A stretch of 64,000 nucleotides of DNA from Niastella sp. (GTDB lineage Bacteria; Bacteroidota; Bacteroidia; Chitinophagales; Chitinophagaceae): assembly GCA_017744515.1 (NCBI GenBank), contig JAGIBF010000018.1:1-64000 (forward strand), read 5' to 3'. This document shows positions 34,530 to 42,539 of this stretch, one piece after another (the stretch's first letter is position 1; each line of letters opens with the position of its first letter). The position numbers were made by a program, and so were the translations under genes. The notes under the pieces are model-generated. The model was not told the origin of the DNA. It saw nothing but the letters and a program-made list of their open reading frames with translations, and did not search any database.

Positions 34530-36170
34530 ATGAAAAATATTACCATAAAAGTATTGTTCTCATTGCTGATGCTAACAGCGTCTCTTGCTGTTAGCGCCCA
34601 ATGCGACGATGGCGGCAATCAGAACGGTGGGCACGGCACCGGTGGTGAGCGTGGGAAGGGGGGCAGCATATTAGATGATATTACCAACTTCCTCGAATGG
34701 TTCATCCGTGGCGTGCACTCAGCCGACCCCAATGATATCTTGGGGCCTGAAGGGTATGAAGTACCCAAATGGGTGTCGATCAATGACCGGCTGGAATACC
34801 GTATCCGCTTTGAGAACAATCCGCAGTTTGCTACAGCGCCAGCTCAAAACGTATACGTCAACCTGCCCGTACATCCCAATATCAACATCAACAGCGTACG
34901 CCTCGGCAGCTTCGGATTTGGAAAGTATACCTTCCCGGTGCCTGAGAACACCTCTTATTACACTACCCGCCTCGATATGCGCGATTCACTGGGGCTGTTT
35001 GTAGACCTTACGGCCGGCATAGACATTACCAAACATGAAGTATTCTGGATATTCAAGTCCATCGATCCGCGTACCGGCCAGGCGCCCACTGATGCCATGG
35101 CAGGTTTTCTGCCGGTGAACGATACGGCCATTACACGCTTCAACGACAGCATTCCCAAACCCGGTGAAGGATTTGTGAACTTCCTGGTGACCTCTAAAAG
35201 AGGTTTGCAGACAGGCGACACGGTAGCTGGCAAAGCCGTGATCGTATTCGATACCAACGAAGAAATACCTACCAACACCTGGACCAATACCATCGACGCA
35301 GTAGCGCCTGCCAGCCGCATCAACCTCGCTACGGTGCAAAGCGATACCATCACCTTACATTGGGCCGGACAGGATGATGCCCGCGGCACCGGTGTGCGCG
35401 AATATGCTTTGTATGTATCTGAAAACGGAGGCGTGTTCACCCTGTTCAGGAACAGGATAAGAGGAACGTCTGCCACCTTTACCGGCAATCCGGGTAACAG
35501 CTATTGCTTTTTTACCCTTGCTTCTGATCAGGTAGGTAACCTCGAAGGATTAAAAACAACCGGTGATCTGTGCGCACGGCTGGAGTCGGGTTCTGCATTA
35601 CCGGTAAATTGGTTGTATTTCCGGGGCAATCGCAAAGAACCAGATGTAGTGCTGAACTGGGCCACTGCCACAGAAAGCAATGCAAAGGAATTTGTGATAG
35701 AACGCTCTCTCAACGGCAGTGTTTATACTACTATTGGCAAGTTGCCGGCAGCGGGCAATAGCACGCAGGTGAGCAGGTATGAATACATCGACCGTAATGC
35801 ACTTGAGCTGTCGACGAAAAAATTGTATTACCGTTTAAGACAGGTGGACCTCGATAACCGGCATTACAATTCAAGTACCGTAGTCATTCCTGTGTCCAAA
35901 GACCAGTTGGAGCCGGAAATAAAAGTATATCCCAATCCTTTCAGCCAGGCTATTACGGTGCTGATCAATTCGGACAGTGAATTTGGAGCGAAAGATAGAG
36001 TAGGACTATATACGACCGATGGCAAATTGCTTCACCAGCGTAGCTTGATGGGCGTACAGCGTGGCGCACCGTTCACGCTCAATAACCTGCCTCAGTTGGC
36101 AAATGGCGTATACATCCTTAAGACAGAGATCAACGGAAAAACAACAACGGTAAAAGTTATTAAACAATAA
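34530..36170 (+). CDS. Secreted protein with T9SS type A sorting domain
   Basis: 546 residues from the ATG; a TTG two codons upstream is possible. A signal peptide (LFSLLMLTASLAVSAQ) and Gly/His-rich linker are followed by a domain beginning DPNDILGPEGYEVPKWV with LEYRIRFENNPQFATAPAQN, a family seen in large surface proteins. A fibronectin-like module (SRINLATVQSDTITLHW) and a second (LNWATATESNAKEFVIERS) precede the Por-secretion tail from about residue 463: IKVYPNPFSQAITV, LYTTDGKLLHQ, LANGVYILKTEINGKT. The tail sends the protein through the type IX machinery to the cell surface. It closes the five-gene island. Confidence 0.85.
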   Translation: MKNITIKVLFSLLMLTASLAVSAQCDDGGNQNGGHGTGGERGKGGSILDDITNFLEWFIRGVHSADPNDILGPEGYEVPKWVSINDRLEYRIRFENNPQFATAPAQNVYVNLPVHPNININSVRLGSFGFGKYTFPVPENTSYYTTRLDMRDSLGLFVDLTAGIDITKHEVFWIFKSIDPRTGQAPTDAMAGFLPVNDTAITRFNDSIPKPGEGFVNFLVTSKRGLQTGDTVAGKAVIVFDTNEEIPTNTWTNTIDAVAPASRINLATVQSDTITLHWAGQDDARGTGVREYALYVSENGGVFTLFRNRIRGTSATFTGNPGNSYCFFTLASDQVGNLEGLKTTGDLCARLESGSALPVNWLYFRGNRKEPDVVLNWATATESNAKEFVIERSLNGSVYTTIGKLPAAGNSTQVSRYEYIDRNALELSTKKLYYRLRQVDLDNRHYNSSTVVIPVSKDQLEPEIKVYPNPFSQAITVLINSDSEFGAKDRVGLYTTDGKLLHQRSLMGVQRGAPFTLNNLPQLANGVYILKTEINGKTTTVKVIKQ

Positions 36171-36177
36171 GCTTAAC

Positions 36178-36222
36178 AATGATCCTGTGCAGGCTGACCA
36201 CAGCAGCTTGCTCAGGGTCATT
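36178..36222. terminator. Bidirectional hairpin terminator at the end of the surface island
   Basis: AATGATCCTG pairs with CAGGGTCATT and, after a one-base mismatch, GCAGGCTG pairs with CAGCTTGC around a 7-nt loop, giving a stem of about 18 bp. It lies between the T9SS protein and a convergent gene and is followed by a TTATTTATAG stretch. Confidence 0.65.
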
Positions 36223-36239
36223 ATTTATAGAGTAGCCCG

Positions 36240-37079
36240 TCAATTTTTAGCTGTGCTTATTTTGGGATCAGGATAATAATTTTCTTTCAGCACCTGCCTG
36301 ATGTCGTTTTGCAATTTGAAATAGTCGATCTTTTTATTGTAAGTATAAGCATAAAAAGTGCCGCTTACTTCGTTGTTGGCTTTTTCCAATTGCTTGGTTA
36401 GTACATAGTCGGATTTGGTATTATTATCTGTCTTGTGAAGCTTCAGCACGTGCAGCCTGTATAATTGATCTTTATCGCTGCCATCGGCATTGGTGCTATA
36501 TACATAGTAAACGATCTTGGAGAAGCTGCCTTGCGTTTCAGGATCGCCCAATTCGGGGTACCACTCATAGCCCCACACGTTCTTGCCCTGCCAGGTAAAG
36601 AAGGTGAAGTTGTAATATTGGTCGATGCCTTCCGGGAGCTTTTTCCCTTTATAAGCTTTATATAGCAGGTCCTGGTATTTCTGTGCCTGCTCATGCTTCC
36701 CAAGGCCGAAAGAGGCTACAATCAAATTCTTGTACATCCAGTATCGCCGGTCGCCAAAAGTAGAATCGTAATAAGGCGCACTCTTGTCGATGAGCCTTAA
36801 TGCTTCCTGCCCATAATATAAAGAACTATCGAATTTTTCCTTCAGCCGGTAGTGCATTTCCAGTCTCGATGTTACGCCTGTAAAGCTCCACAGGATATAG
36901 CGGTAAAGCGTGTCCTTTTGATCACATAAAGGTTCTATCTCTTTCAGTATATGCCAGGCTTCATTGAGTTTGCTGAGGTGTAATAAACTGTCGGCAGTGT
37001 GGTATCTTTTTACCAGGGAAGTTTGTCCATAAGAAATTGAGCTAATGGACAGGATAAGGATAACGGATATTAGTTTCAT
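36240..37079 (-). CDS. Secreted helical-repeat protein of unknown function
   Basis: 279 residues. A signal peptide (ISVILILSISSISYGQ) precedes TPR-like helices (RYHTADSLLHLSKLNEAWHILKEI; SSLYYGQEALRLIDKSA; ASFGLGKHEQAQKYQDLLYKAY) and a C-terminal alpha/beta part (YNFTFFTWQGKNVWGYEWYPELG). No family recognised. It could be a periplasmic binding or scaffold protein. It stands first of a minus-strand group whose members are separated by about 100 bp. Confidence 0.55.
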   Translation of the reverse strand: MKLISVILILSISSISYGQTSLVKRYHTADSLLHLSKLNEAWHILKEIEPLCDQKDTLYRYILWSFTGVTSRLEMHYRLKEKFDSSLYYGQEALRLIDKSAPYYDSTFGDRRYWMYKNLIVASFGLGKHEQAQKYQDLLYKAYKGKKLPEGIDQYYNFTFFTWQGKNVWGYEWYPELGDPETQGSFSKIVYYVYSTNADGSDKDQLYRLHVLKLHKTDNNTKSDYVLTKQLEKANNEVSGTFYAYTYNKKIDYFKLQNDIRQVLKENYYPDPKISTAKN

Positions 37080-37194
37080 GACGCGATGCTTGGTTGGTCA
37101 TAATCAAAATATAAAAAAATGGCGGAATTTAAAAGCCACATCGCTGGTCTTTGTTGCTATATTCGTAAAAAGACTTATTTGAGGAAACTTGTCC

Positions 37195-38181
37195 CTATTT
37201 GAACAGAAAGAAACTTGCTACAAGGATGATTATTATCAATATGATCCAATTGATCATACTTCTTCTGGAGTCGTGGGCTTTTTTTGACTGATAGTAAATA
37301 CTATTTACGGTATCATCAAAGAGGTAGCCCGATCTGGCCTTTTCTGCAGCTTTCAGGGCGAGACTGTATTTCTTTTGCTTGAATAATGCCTGGGCGTTTT
37401 TCTTGTGCTCATGGAAAGCATGACCAACATCGGCAATAGCAGTAGCCTGCTTTTCCTGAAGCAATGCAGTCGCCTGTTGTTGCTCATATTCTTTTTTCTG
37501 AGCAGGCGTCATGGATTCAAACTGAATAAGTTTTACCTGCCTGTCGTAATTGGTTGTCCATAATTGATAAGTAATAAAATATCCTTTTTGTCCATATTGC
37601 CGGTGAAAACGGTCCATGCCTTTCTTTAATGCTTCCAGTAAATTAAACGCAGCTTTCGCTTTAAACACATTCGTTTGTGCTACCTGTCTGAATTGCTGAA
37701 TGGCTTTTGCAGACTCCTGGTCGGCCTGGGCTCTCATAATATCATCATAAACAGTGCTGCCCTTATCCCGGTTGCTCCAGTTTTGTGACACCAGGTTCCA
37801 TACAGCCTGTGTATTGGCGTTGTTCTCATTTTGATAATAACCCTTGATGTTCGTGACAATAAAATCACTCAGGGTGTTAACAGTTTGTTCGGTGTAGTTG
37901 TATACTTCACGCACATGATCTTTCGTAGCACCCACATCGGCGCAGCCAGCCATTTTTTCAAAATAATCAAACGTTGCATTGATCAGTGAAACATGCTTTT
38001 CGGGTAGGTGCAGTTTATTGGCGATAACGTCGTCAAGACAACATACTGCCAGTCCCCAGTAAGCAATGCTGTTTTCCTGGCTATTCAGTATGCTGATATA
38101 AAGTTGTGCAGCAGCTTCGTAATTACCCTTCTGCTGTTCGATCCTGGCAAGGTGGAGCGTGGTAGTGACATTCTGGTGCAT
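37195..38181 (-). CDS. TPR-like protein with a C-terminal membrane anchor
   Basis: 328 residues. The N-terminus has a clear TPR pair (LHLARIEQQKGNYEAAAQLYISILN and AYWGLAVCCLDDV). A long helical middle contains a Gln-rich coiled coil (PAQKKEYEQQQATALLQEKQ) and another TPR-like unit (AQALFKQKKYSLALKAAEKA). The end is a single tail-anchor helix (MINWIILIIIILVASFFLF). There is no signal peptide, so the bulk is cytoplasmic. Function unknown. It lies 11 bp after the next gene upstream on the same strand. Confidence 0.6.
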   Translation of the reverse strand: MHQNVTTTLHLARIEQQKGNYEAAAQLYISILNSQENSIAYWGLAVCCLDDVIANKLHLPEKHVSLINATFDYFEKMAGCADVGATKDHVREVYNYTEQTVNTLSDFIVTNIKGYYQNENNANTQAVWNLVSQNWSNRDKGSTVYDDIMRAQADQESAKAIQQFRQVAQTNVFKAKAAFNLLEALKKGMDRFHRQYGQKGYFITYQLWTTNYDRQVKLIQFESMTPAQKKEYEQQQATALLQEKQATAIADVGHAFHEHKKNAQALFKQKKYSLALKAAEKARSGYLFDDTVNSIYYQSKKAHDSRRSMINWIILIIIILVASFFLFK

Positions 38182-38192
38182 GCTTCGCGTGC

Positions 38193-38681
38193 TTATCTCA
38201 TAATTTTGGTAGCCGTATAACTTTCGTTAGTAGCTATATCTCTAAAATAGAAGGTTTTACTTTTATAATAACAGACCCGCAATGATATTTCCCGTACCGT
38301 GTCAGGAGTTGGAGTTTTGATATATATCATACTGCCTTCGTTCGACCAGGTACCATGCTGCTCATTTGCCCCATGATATTTGACCAATACGGAATCGTTG
38401 GCAAGGAAAGTATAAAAACCATTGGATGTTTCCCATTTCCCAATGAAGTCTTCTTTGTTGACATTATGGGCACCCTCGCATTCCCTGATGGCTCTTTTTA
38501 TTTCTTGTTCATGAAAATACCAATAAATCCCACCACCAATGGCTAAAACCGCGATAATGACCCCCATGATCACCCCTTTTATGAACCTTTTGCTTTCATC
38601 TTGCTCACCCCTGAAGAAAATGTAGCTTAATAAATAACAAAGCCCGAGGAAGACTAATCCAATAATTATTAAGTAGATCAT
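38193..38681 (-). CDS. Membrane-anchored lipocalin-like protein
   Basis: 162 residues. Two N-terminal helices (IYLIIIGLVFLGLCYLLSYIFF and FIKGVIMGVIIAVLAIGGGIYWYF) are followed by a small beta domain (EDFIGKWETSNGFYTFLANDSVLVKY, HGTWSNEGSMIYIKTP, SKTFYFRDIAT) of the 'GKWxx...GTW' type seen in lipocalin-like Bacteroidota proteins. The exact family is not recognised. Probably co-transcribed with the TPR-like gene that follows by 11 bp. Confidence 0.55.
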   Translation of the reverse strand: MIYLIIIGLVFLGLCYLLSYIFFRGEQDESKRFIKGVIMGVIIAVLAIGGGIYWYFHEQEIKRAIRECEGAHNVNKEDFIGKWETSNGFYTFLANDSVLVKYHGANEQHGTWSNEGSMIYIKTPTPDTVREISLRVCYYKSKTFYFRDIATNESYTATKIMR

Positions 38682-38809
38682 AAGCGGTTTTGATGGTTCT
38701 GGGAGATCGGTTATGCCTTAAATATACTAAAACTTTCAAATGGACTCTTTTCCCTGAATCAATAAAAAAGGAGCTGATCGCTCAACTCCTGCGCCTGTCC
38801 TGGTCATAA

Positions 38810-38839
38810 AAATGAAAAGGGGGCGATGAGTCGCCCCCT
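38810..38839 (-). terminator. Rho-independent terminator of the TonB-type receptor gene
   Basis: Read on the minus strand, a 9-bp perfect stem (AGGGGGCGA / TCGCCCCCT) with a 4-nt loop is followed by a T-rich tail (TTTCATT). It lies about 35 bp after the stop of the receptor gene. Confidence 0.85.
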
Positions 38840-38872
38840 CTTGTATACGTAGGGAAAATAGAGACAGATTGA

Positions 38873-41518
38873 TTATTGACCCATGCCTTGCATACCGTTC
38901 TGCATACCTTCAGATTCGCCCTTCATGTTCTTGCGTTTAAACAAGCCCACATCGAACTTGCCAAAGCGGTAGCTGAAGTTAACACGTACTACTTGCGGGT
39001 CTCTTCTTCTCCAATCGGTTTGTGCAAAACCATTTGATTCAGAGAAAGCAAAGTAACGGCGTGTGCGGAAGATATCATTCCAGTTAACAGAAATGGTAGC
39101 TGTATTCTTTTTGATCAGGAACTCTTTGCGCAAGCCCAGGTCGGCGCCATAATTGGCATTGATATAACCTTGCACAGAAGAAGGAGTAGCCATCATGAAG
39201 CCACCGCCTCCACCGCCGCCGCCACGGCCACCACCACCGCCTGCACCGCCGCTGCTGGTGCTCACAGGCAGGGCGCTCTTCGAAATATAATCACCGCTCA
39301 GCTGAATGCTCCAGCCTTTGCCAAACTTGAACGTGTTGTTGATCTTGGCCGACCAGCTGGTACGCTCATTGGTGAGCTGTTGCGTCAGCGTACTTCCTTC
39401 GATCTTGGAATAGTATACGTTGGTGCTGAAGTTCATATCCCACCACTTGGTCCAGTTGTTTCGGAACACCAGTTCCACACCGGCCGCATACGCATTGGAA
39501 GCATTGATCCAGGATGACACGAACGAAGAGTCGGTGTTATTGAACTTCTGCCAGTATTGGTAGCGGGAGATCAGGTCGGTTGTGTATTTACCAAACAAGG
39601 TAGCCAGGAAGGTATTATTCTTCTGACCATACGTCTTTTGATAAGACAATTCCAGTGAGTGTGTGAAGTCAGGCTTCAGGTTCGGATTACCGGTAGAGTA
39701 GCTCAACTGGTTCGAGATATCGAAGTTGGGCATCAACTGGAAGAAGTTAGGCCTGTTCACACGACGTGAGTAGTTGATCTGGATATCCTGCTTGCTTTCA
39801 AAAGAGCGGGTGATGAATACGCTGGGGAATAAGCTGATGGGGAAACTGTTGGAGTATTCACCTTTGCCTACCTGCTTGCCATCGTAGTTGGAGCTTTCTG
39901 CGCGCAAGCCCAGTTGGTAGCTCCATTTGTCCTTTATCTTTTGAGAGAAAGTAGCATAACCGGCATACACATAGTCAGTGTAGTCGAAGTTGTTGCTGAA
40001 TTCAGGATTCATTACACCATTCAGCGCAATGTTCTGTAAACTTTCAGATTTACGGATCTGTGCACGCAGACCAGCTTCCCATTTCATGGTCTCGGTAATA
40101 GGATTGGTAAAGTCTGTCTGAGCTACGATGAAAGTATTCTTACCCTCGCCCATAGACTGTTGCAAAGACTCGTTCGTCTTGGGGTTGTTCTGGTTGGCAT
40201 CGGAGAAATAACGTGAATAGATATTGCTATTGTTATCGTTCTTGCTCAGGTTGTAGTTTACATCCGCTGTCCACTCTTTACCAGCTTTGGCGAACAGGTG
40301 CTTAAAGCTCAGCTGCGTACCATAGTTGCGGAACTCGAATTCGCCAAGGCTATTGCGGTACTGCGTTTCGAAGAAGTTGCCGGCAGTATCCCTGTGATAA
40401 TTTTCACGGTTGTCGTTCTTGAAAGTACCGCGAACGATAGATTGGGAAATGGAAAGCGTGTTGCGGTTGTCCATGAAATAATCCAGACCAAAGCGACCGA
40501 AGGCAAAAGAGCCACGGTTCACCTGGTCGTTATCCTGGTGCGTAAGGATGCTGGGATTAGTTACAGTATTCAACTGATCAGTATAGCCCCAGCCTATTGA
40601 TTTGCGTTGGTTGTACATGGCATTGGCAAACACGTTCAGCTTACCTTGACGAACGTTGAGGTCGCCACCGGCATTGATACGGGCGCGGGAGTCGATACCG
40701 GCGCGGATGCTACCATTGTAACCAGCCTTGCGGTTCTTCTTTAAAACGATGTTGAGGATACCTGCCTGACCACCACTTGCATCATACTTGGCAGAAGGGT
40801 TGGTGATCATCTCGATGCTTTGGATGGCATCGGCAGGGATCTGGTCGAGCGTAAGGGTAGTGGGGCGGCCATCTACAAATATCTGCGGAGCAGCATTACG
40901 CAGCGTCACGTTACCATCGATGTCCACATTCAAAGAAGGCACATTGCGCATTACATCCACCGCAGTACCCCCGGCAGAAGTAATGTTCTTTTCTACGTTG
41001 AAGATCTTGCGATCGATACCCATTTCAACCAGCGGCTTGGAGCCGGTTACAGTAACGGCATCCATCACCTGAGCGTCTTGCTCCAGTTTGAAGTTGCCCA
41101 GGTCCTTATCTACAGCATTCATGGCCTGGGTCATATCACCCCCCTGGCCGAATTTCAGTTCGAAAGCAACCTTCTGCTCGATGGTCTTATAACCGATGGC
41201 AGTGATCTTCAGGCGGAACTGGCCAAACAGTGGCAGACCTTCCAGGCTGAAGTCGCCATTACCACGGGTCAGCATACCAGCCACCACGGTGTCTTTAGGT
41301 TTCTTGGTTACATTGTCCATCTTGGTTTGGACCAGCTGCACAGACGCAGCTTCAACGCCCTTGTTGGTCTTACCATCGAGAATACGGCCGTAAAAATGGC
41401 CGATGTTCTGCATACCTCCACCAGCGCCAGCGGGGCGTGCACCTCCTCCTCCGGGAAATTGAGCCATACTTTGGCTACACAAAACAGCACATAAAACAAA
41501 TAGTAGGAAACTTCTCAT
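38873..41518 (-). CDS. TonB-dependent receptor-like outer-membrane beta-barrel protein
   Basis: 881 residues. Signal peptide (FLLFVLCAVLCSQSMAQ), a CarboxypepD_reg-like domain (FYGRILDGKTNKGVEAASVQ), a plug (NITSAGGTAVDVMRNVPSLN, GRPTTLTLDQIPADAIQSIE) and a large barrel of the OMP_b-brl_3 type (INYSRRVNRPNFFQLMPNFD, GNPNLKPDFTHSLELSYQK). The family resembles TonB receptors, yet no TonB box was identified. A long Gly-rich loop lies near residues 750-775, and the C-terminus has Met/Gly/Gln repeats (MQNGMQGMGQ). Substrate unknown. It stands alone with its own terminator. Confidence 0.88.
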   Translation of the reverse strand: MRSFLLFVLCAVLCSQSMAQFPGGGGARPAGAGGGMQNIGHFYGRILDGKTNKGVEAASVQLVQTKMDNVTKKPKDTVVAGMLTRGNGDFSLEGLPLFGQFRLKITAIGYKTIEQKVAFELKFGQGGDMTQAMNAVDKDLGNFKLEQDAQVMDAVTVTGSKPLVEMGIDRKIFNVEKNITSAGGTAVDVMRNVPSLNVDIDGNVTLRNAAPQIFVDGRPTTLTLDQIPADAIQSIEMITNPSAKYDASGGQAGILNIVLKKNRKAGYNGSIRAGIDSRARINAGGDLNVRQGKLNVFANAMYNQRKSIGWGYTDQLNTVTNPSILTHQDNDQVNRGSFAFGRFGLDYFMDNRNTLSISQSIVRGTFKNDNRENYHRDTAGNFFETQYRNSLGEFEFRNYGTQLSFKHLFAKAGKEWTADVNYNLSKNDNNSNIYSRYFSDANQNNPKTNESLQQSMGEGKNTFIVAQTDFTNPITETMKWEAGLRAQIRKSESLQNIALNGVMNPEFSNNFDYTDYVYAGYATFSQKIKDKWSYQLGLRAESSNYDGKQVGKGEYSNSFPISLFPSVFITRSFESKQDIQINYSRRVNRPNFFQLMPNFDISNQLSYSTGNPNLKPDFTHSLELSYQKTYGQKNNTFLATLFGKYTTDLISRYQYWQKFNNTDSSFVSSWINASNAYAAGVELVFRNNWTKWWDMNFSTNVYYSKIEGSTLTQQLTNERTSWSAKINNTFKFGKGWSIQLSGDYISKSALPVSTSSGGAGGGGGRGGGGGGGGFMMATPSSVQGYINANYGADLGLRKEFLIKKNTATISVNWNDIFRTRRYFAFSESNGFAQTDWRRRDPQVVRVNFSYRFGKFDVGLFKRKNMKGESEGMQNGMQGMGQ

Positions 41519-41680
41519 ACCAGCTTGATTAAAAATTGTACGGGTTTAGACGCAAAAGTCCTGTAGAACTTGTGACGTGATTATGACATTATGATGAATG
41601 GCAAATGAAGGCACTTTGTGGATTGGAGCTTACTGTTAATGTTTGAAATTCAGATTGTTGTCTTGTTTAAGGAACGGTCG

Positions 41681-42322
41681 TTATAATATGCCGGTGGTGA
41701 ACAACACGATGAACAGTTCGATTATTCCGACCAAAAGCCCAAATAACCCGGCCAACAACGCCGCCTTGTTCACATGACCACCGATGGCCCGGTAAGCCGC
41801 GGCCTGCATCTTCTCGGTAGGGATGGCATTTACCTTATCCACGACCATTTGCTCAAGGTTGAGGTCCTGCTGCAGGTTTTTCACATACCCTTTCATCACC
41901 TGCGGGAAAATGGTTTCCAGCTCCTTCATGAATATCTCCTTGAGCTGACCAATGGTGCGCTCACCGATAAAAGTGCTGATGATCGGGAAAGCTTTGGGAA
42001 GTCCCTGGCGCATGAAATCATCGATATGCACCTCCAGTTGCGGCCTCAGTTTCTCGAAGCTTTCAGGGTTGGCCACCTTTTGTTCCAGGAAGCTCCCGGA
42101 ATTGTCATCTTGAATTGCTGTCACCCTGAGCTCGTCGAAGGGCTGTCGAAGGGGCTGGTTGAAGAACTCAGCGCTTACCGCTTTGGCCAGTTGGGCTGTC
42201 CATTGTGCCCGTTGCCGGGGCAGCACGCGGCCAAGGAAGAGCTTTACACCCCATTGCACTGTCAACCAACCGATCAGGGCCGAAAGAATAGGGATCATTA
42301 ACCACCAGGGGCTCATGTGCAA
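41681..42322 (-). CDS. DUF445-type membrane protein, carrying an in-frame repeat insertion
   Basis: 213 residues. The first helix (WWLMIPILSALIGWLTVQWGVKLFLG) and the last (NKAALLAGLFGLLVGIIELFIVLF) frame a helical domain with FPIISTFIGERTIGQLKEIFMKEL, as in DUF445/YheB-like membrane proteins. Residues around 58-70 (RQPFDELRVTA) are the translation of a REP-like palindrome (CCCTGAGCTCGTCGAAGG) that occurs elsewhere in the window as intergenic DNA; the reading frame stays open. The family has no established function. Confidence 0.7.
   Translation of the reverse strand: MHMSPWWLMIPILSALIGWLTVQWGVKLFLGRVLPRQRAQWTAQLAKAVSAEFFNQPLRQPFDELRVTAIQDDNSGSFLEQKVANPESFEKLRPQLEVHIDDFMRQGLPKAFPIISTFIGERTIGQLKEIFMKELETIFPQVMKGYVKNLQQDLNLEQMVVDKVNAIPTEKMQAAAYRAIGGHVNKAALLAGLFGLLVGIIELFIVLFTTGIL
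42120..42153 (-). repeat. REP-like palindromic repeat inserted in a coding sequence
   Basis: GTCACCCTGAGCTCGTCG continues AAGGGCTGTCGAAGGGG and shares the core CCCTGAGCNNGTCGAAGG with the repeats at 46861 and 62964. It lies inside the DUF445 gene and is translated without a frame break. Confidence 0.75.
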
Positions 42323-42405
42323 ACAGTTGAATGAGGGCGCAAGTTACGGTTATTTTACGGCCTGTTTCATGTCACGCAGCATTGTTTTATCCATGTGTCA
42401 GGGTT

Positions 42406-42472
42406 GCTTCAACCATGCTTCAAATGGGGGTGTTTACCAATGGCAGAAGCGTCTTTGAAGCATGGATGAAGC
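42406..42472. repeat. Intergenic inverted repeat with 19-bp arms
   Basis: GCTTCAACCATGCTTCAAA at 42406-42424 pairs with TTTGAAGCATGGATGAAGC at 42454-42472 with a single mismatch; the spacer is 29 bp. It sits in the 217-bp gap upstream of the DUF445 gene and downstream of the TlpA-like gene. Each arm also contains a short direct repeat (GCTTCA). Confidence 0.65.
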
Positions 42473-42539
42473 ATAGTTTGAGAGAAGTTGGTTAATTGTT
42501 CACTGTTTTGAAAATATTTTTCTGCGCCGGAATAACGGG

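Noticed and set aside
39190-39265. Low-complexity CCACCGCC run
   Set aside because: It is the codon pattern of a Gly-rich loop in the TonB-type receptor, not a separate repeat element.
42159-42458. Plus-strand open frame of 99 codons
   Set aside because: Antisense to the DUF445 gene and the neighbouring inverted repeat; no coding signs.
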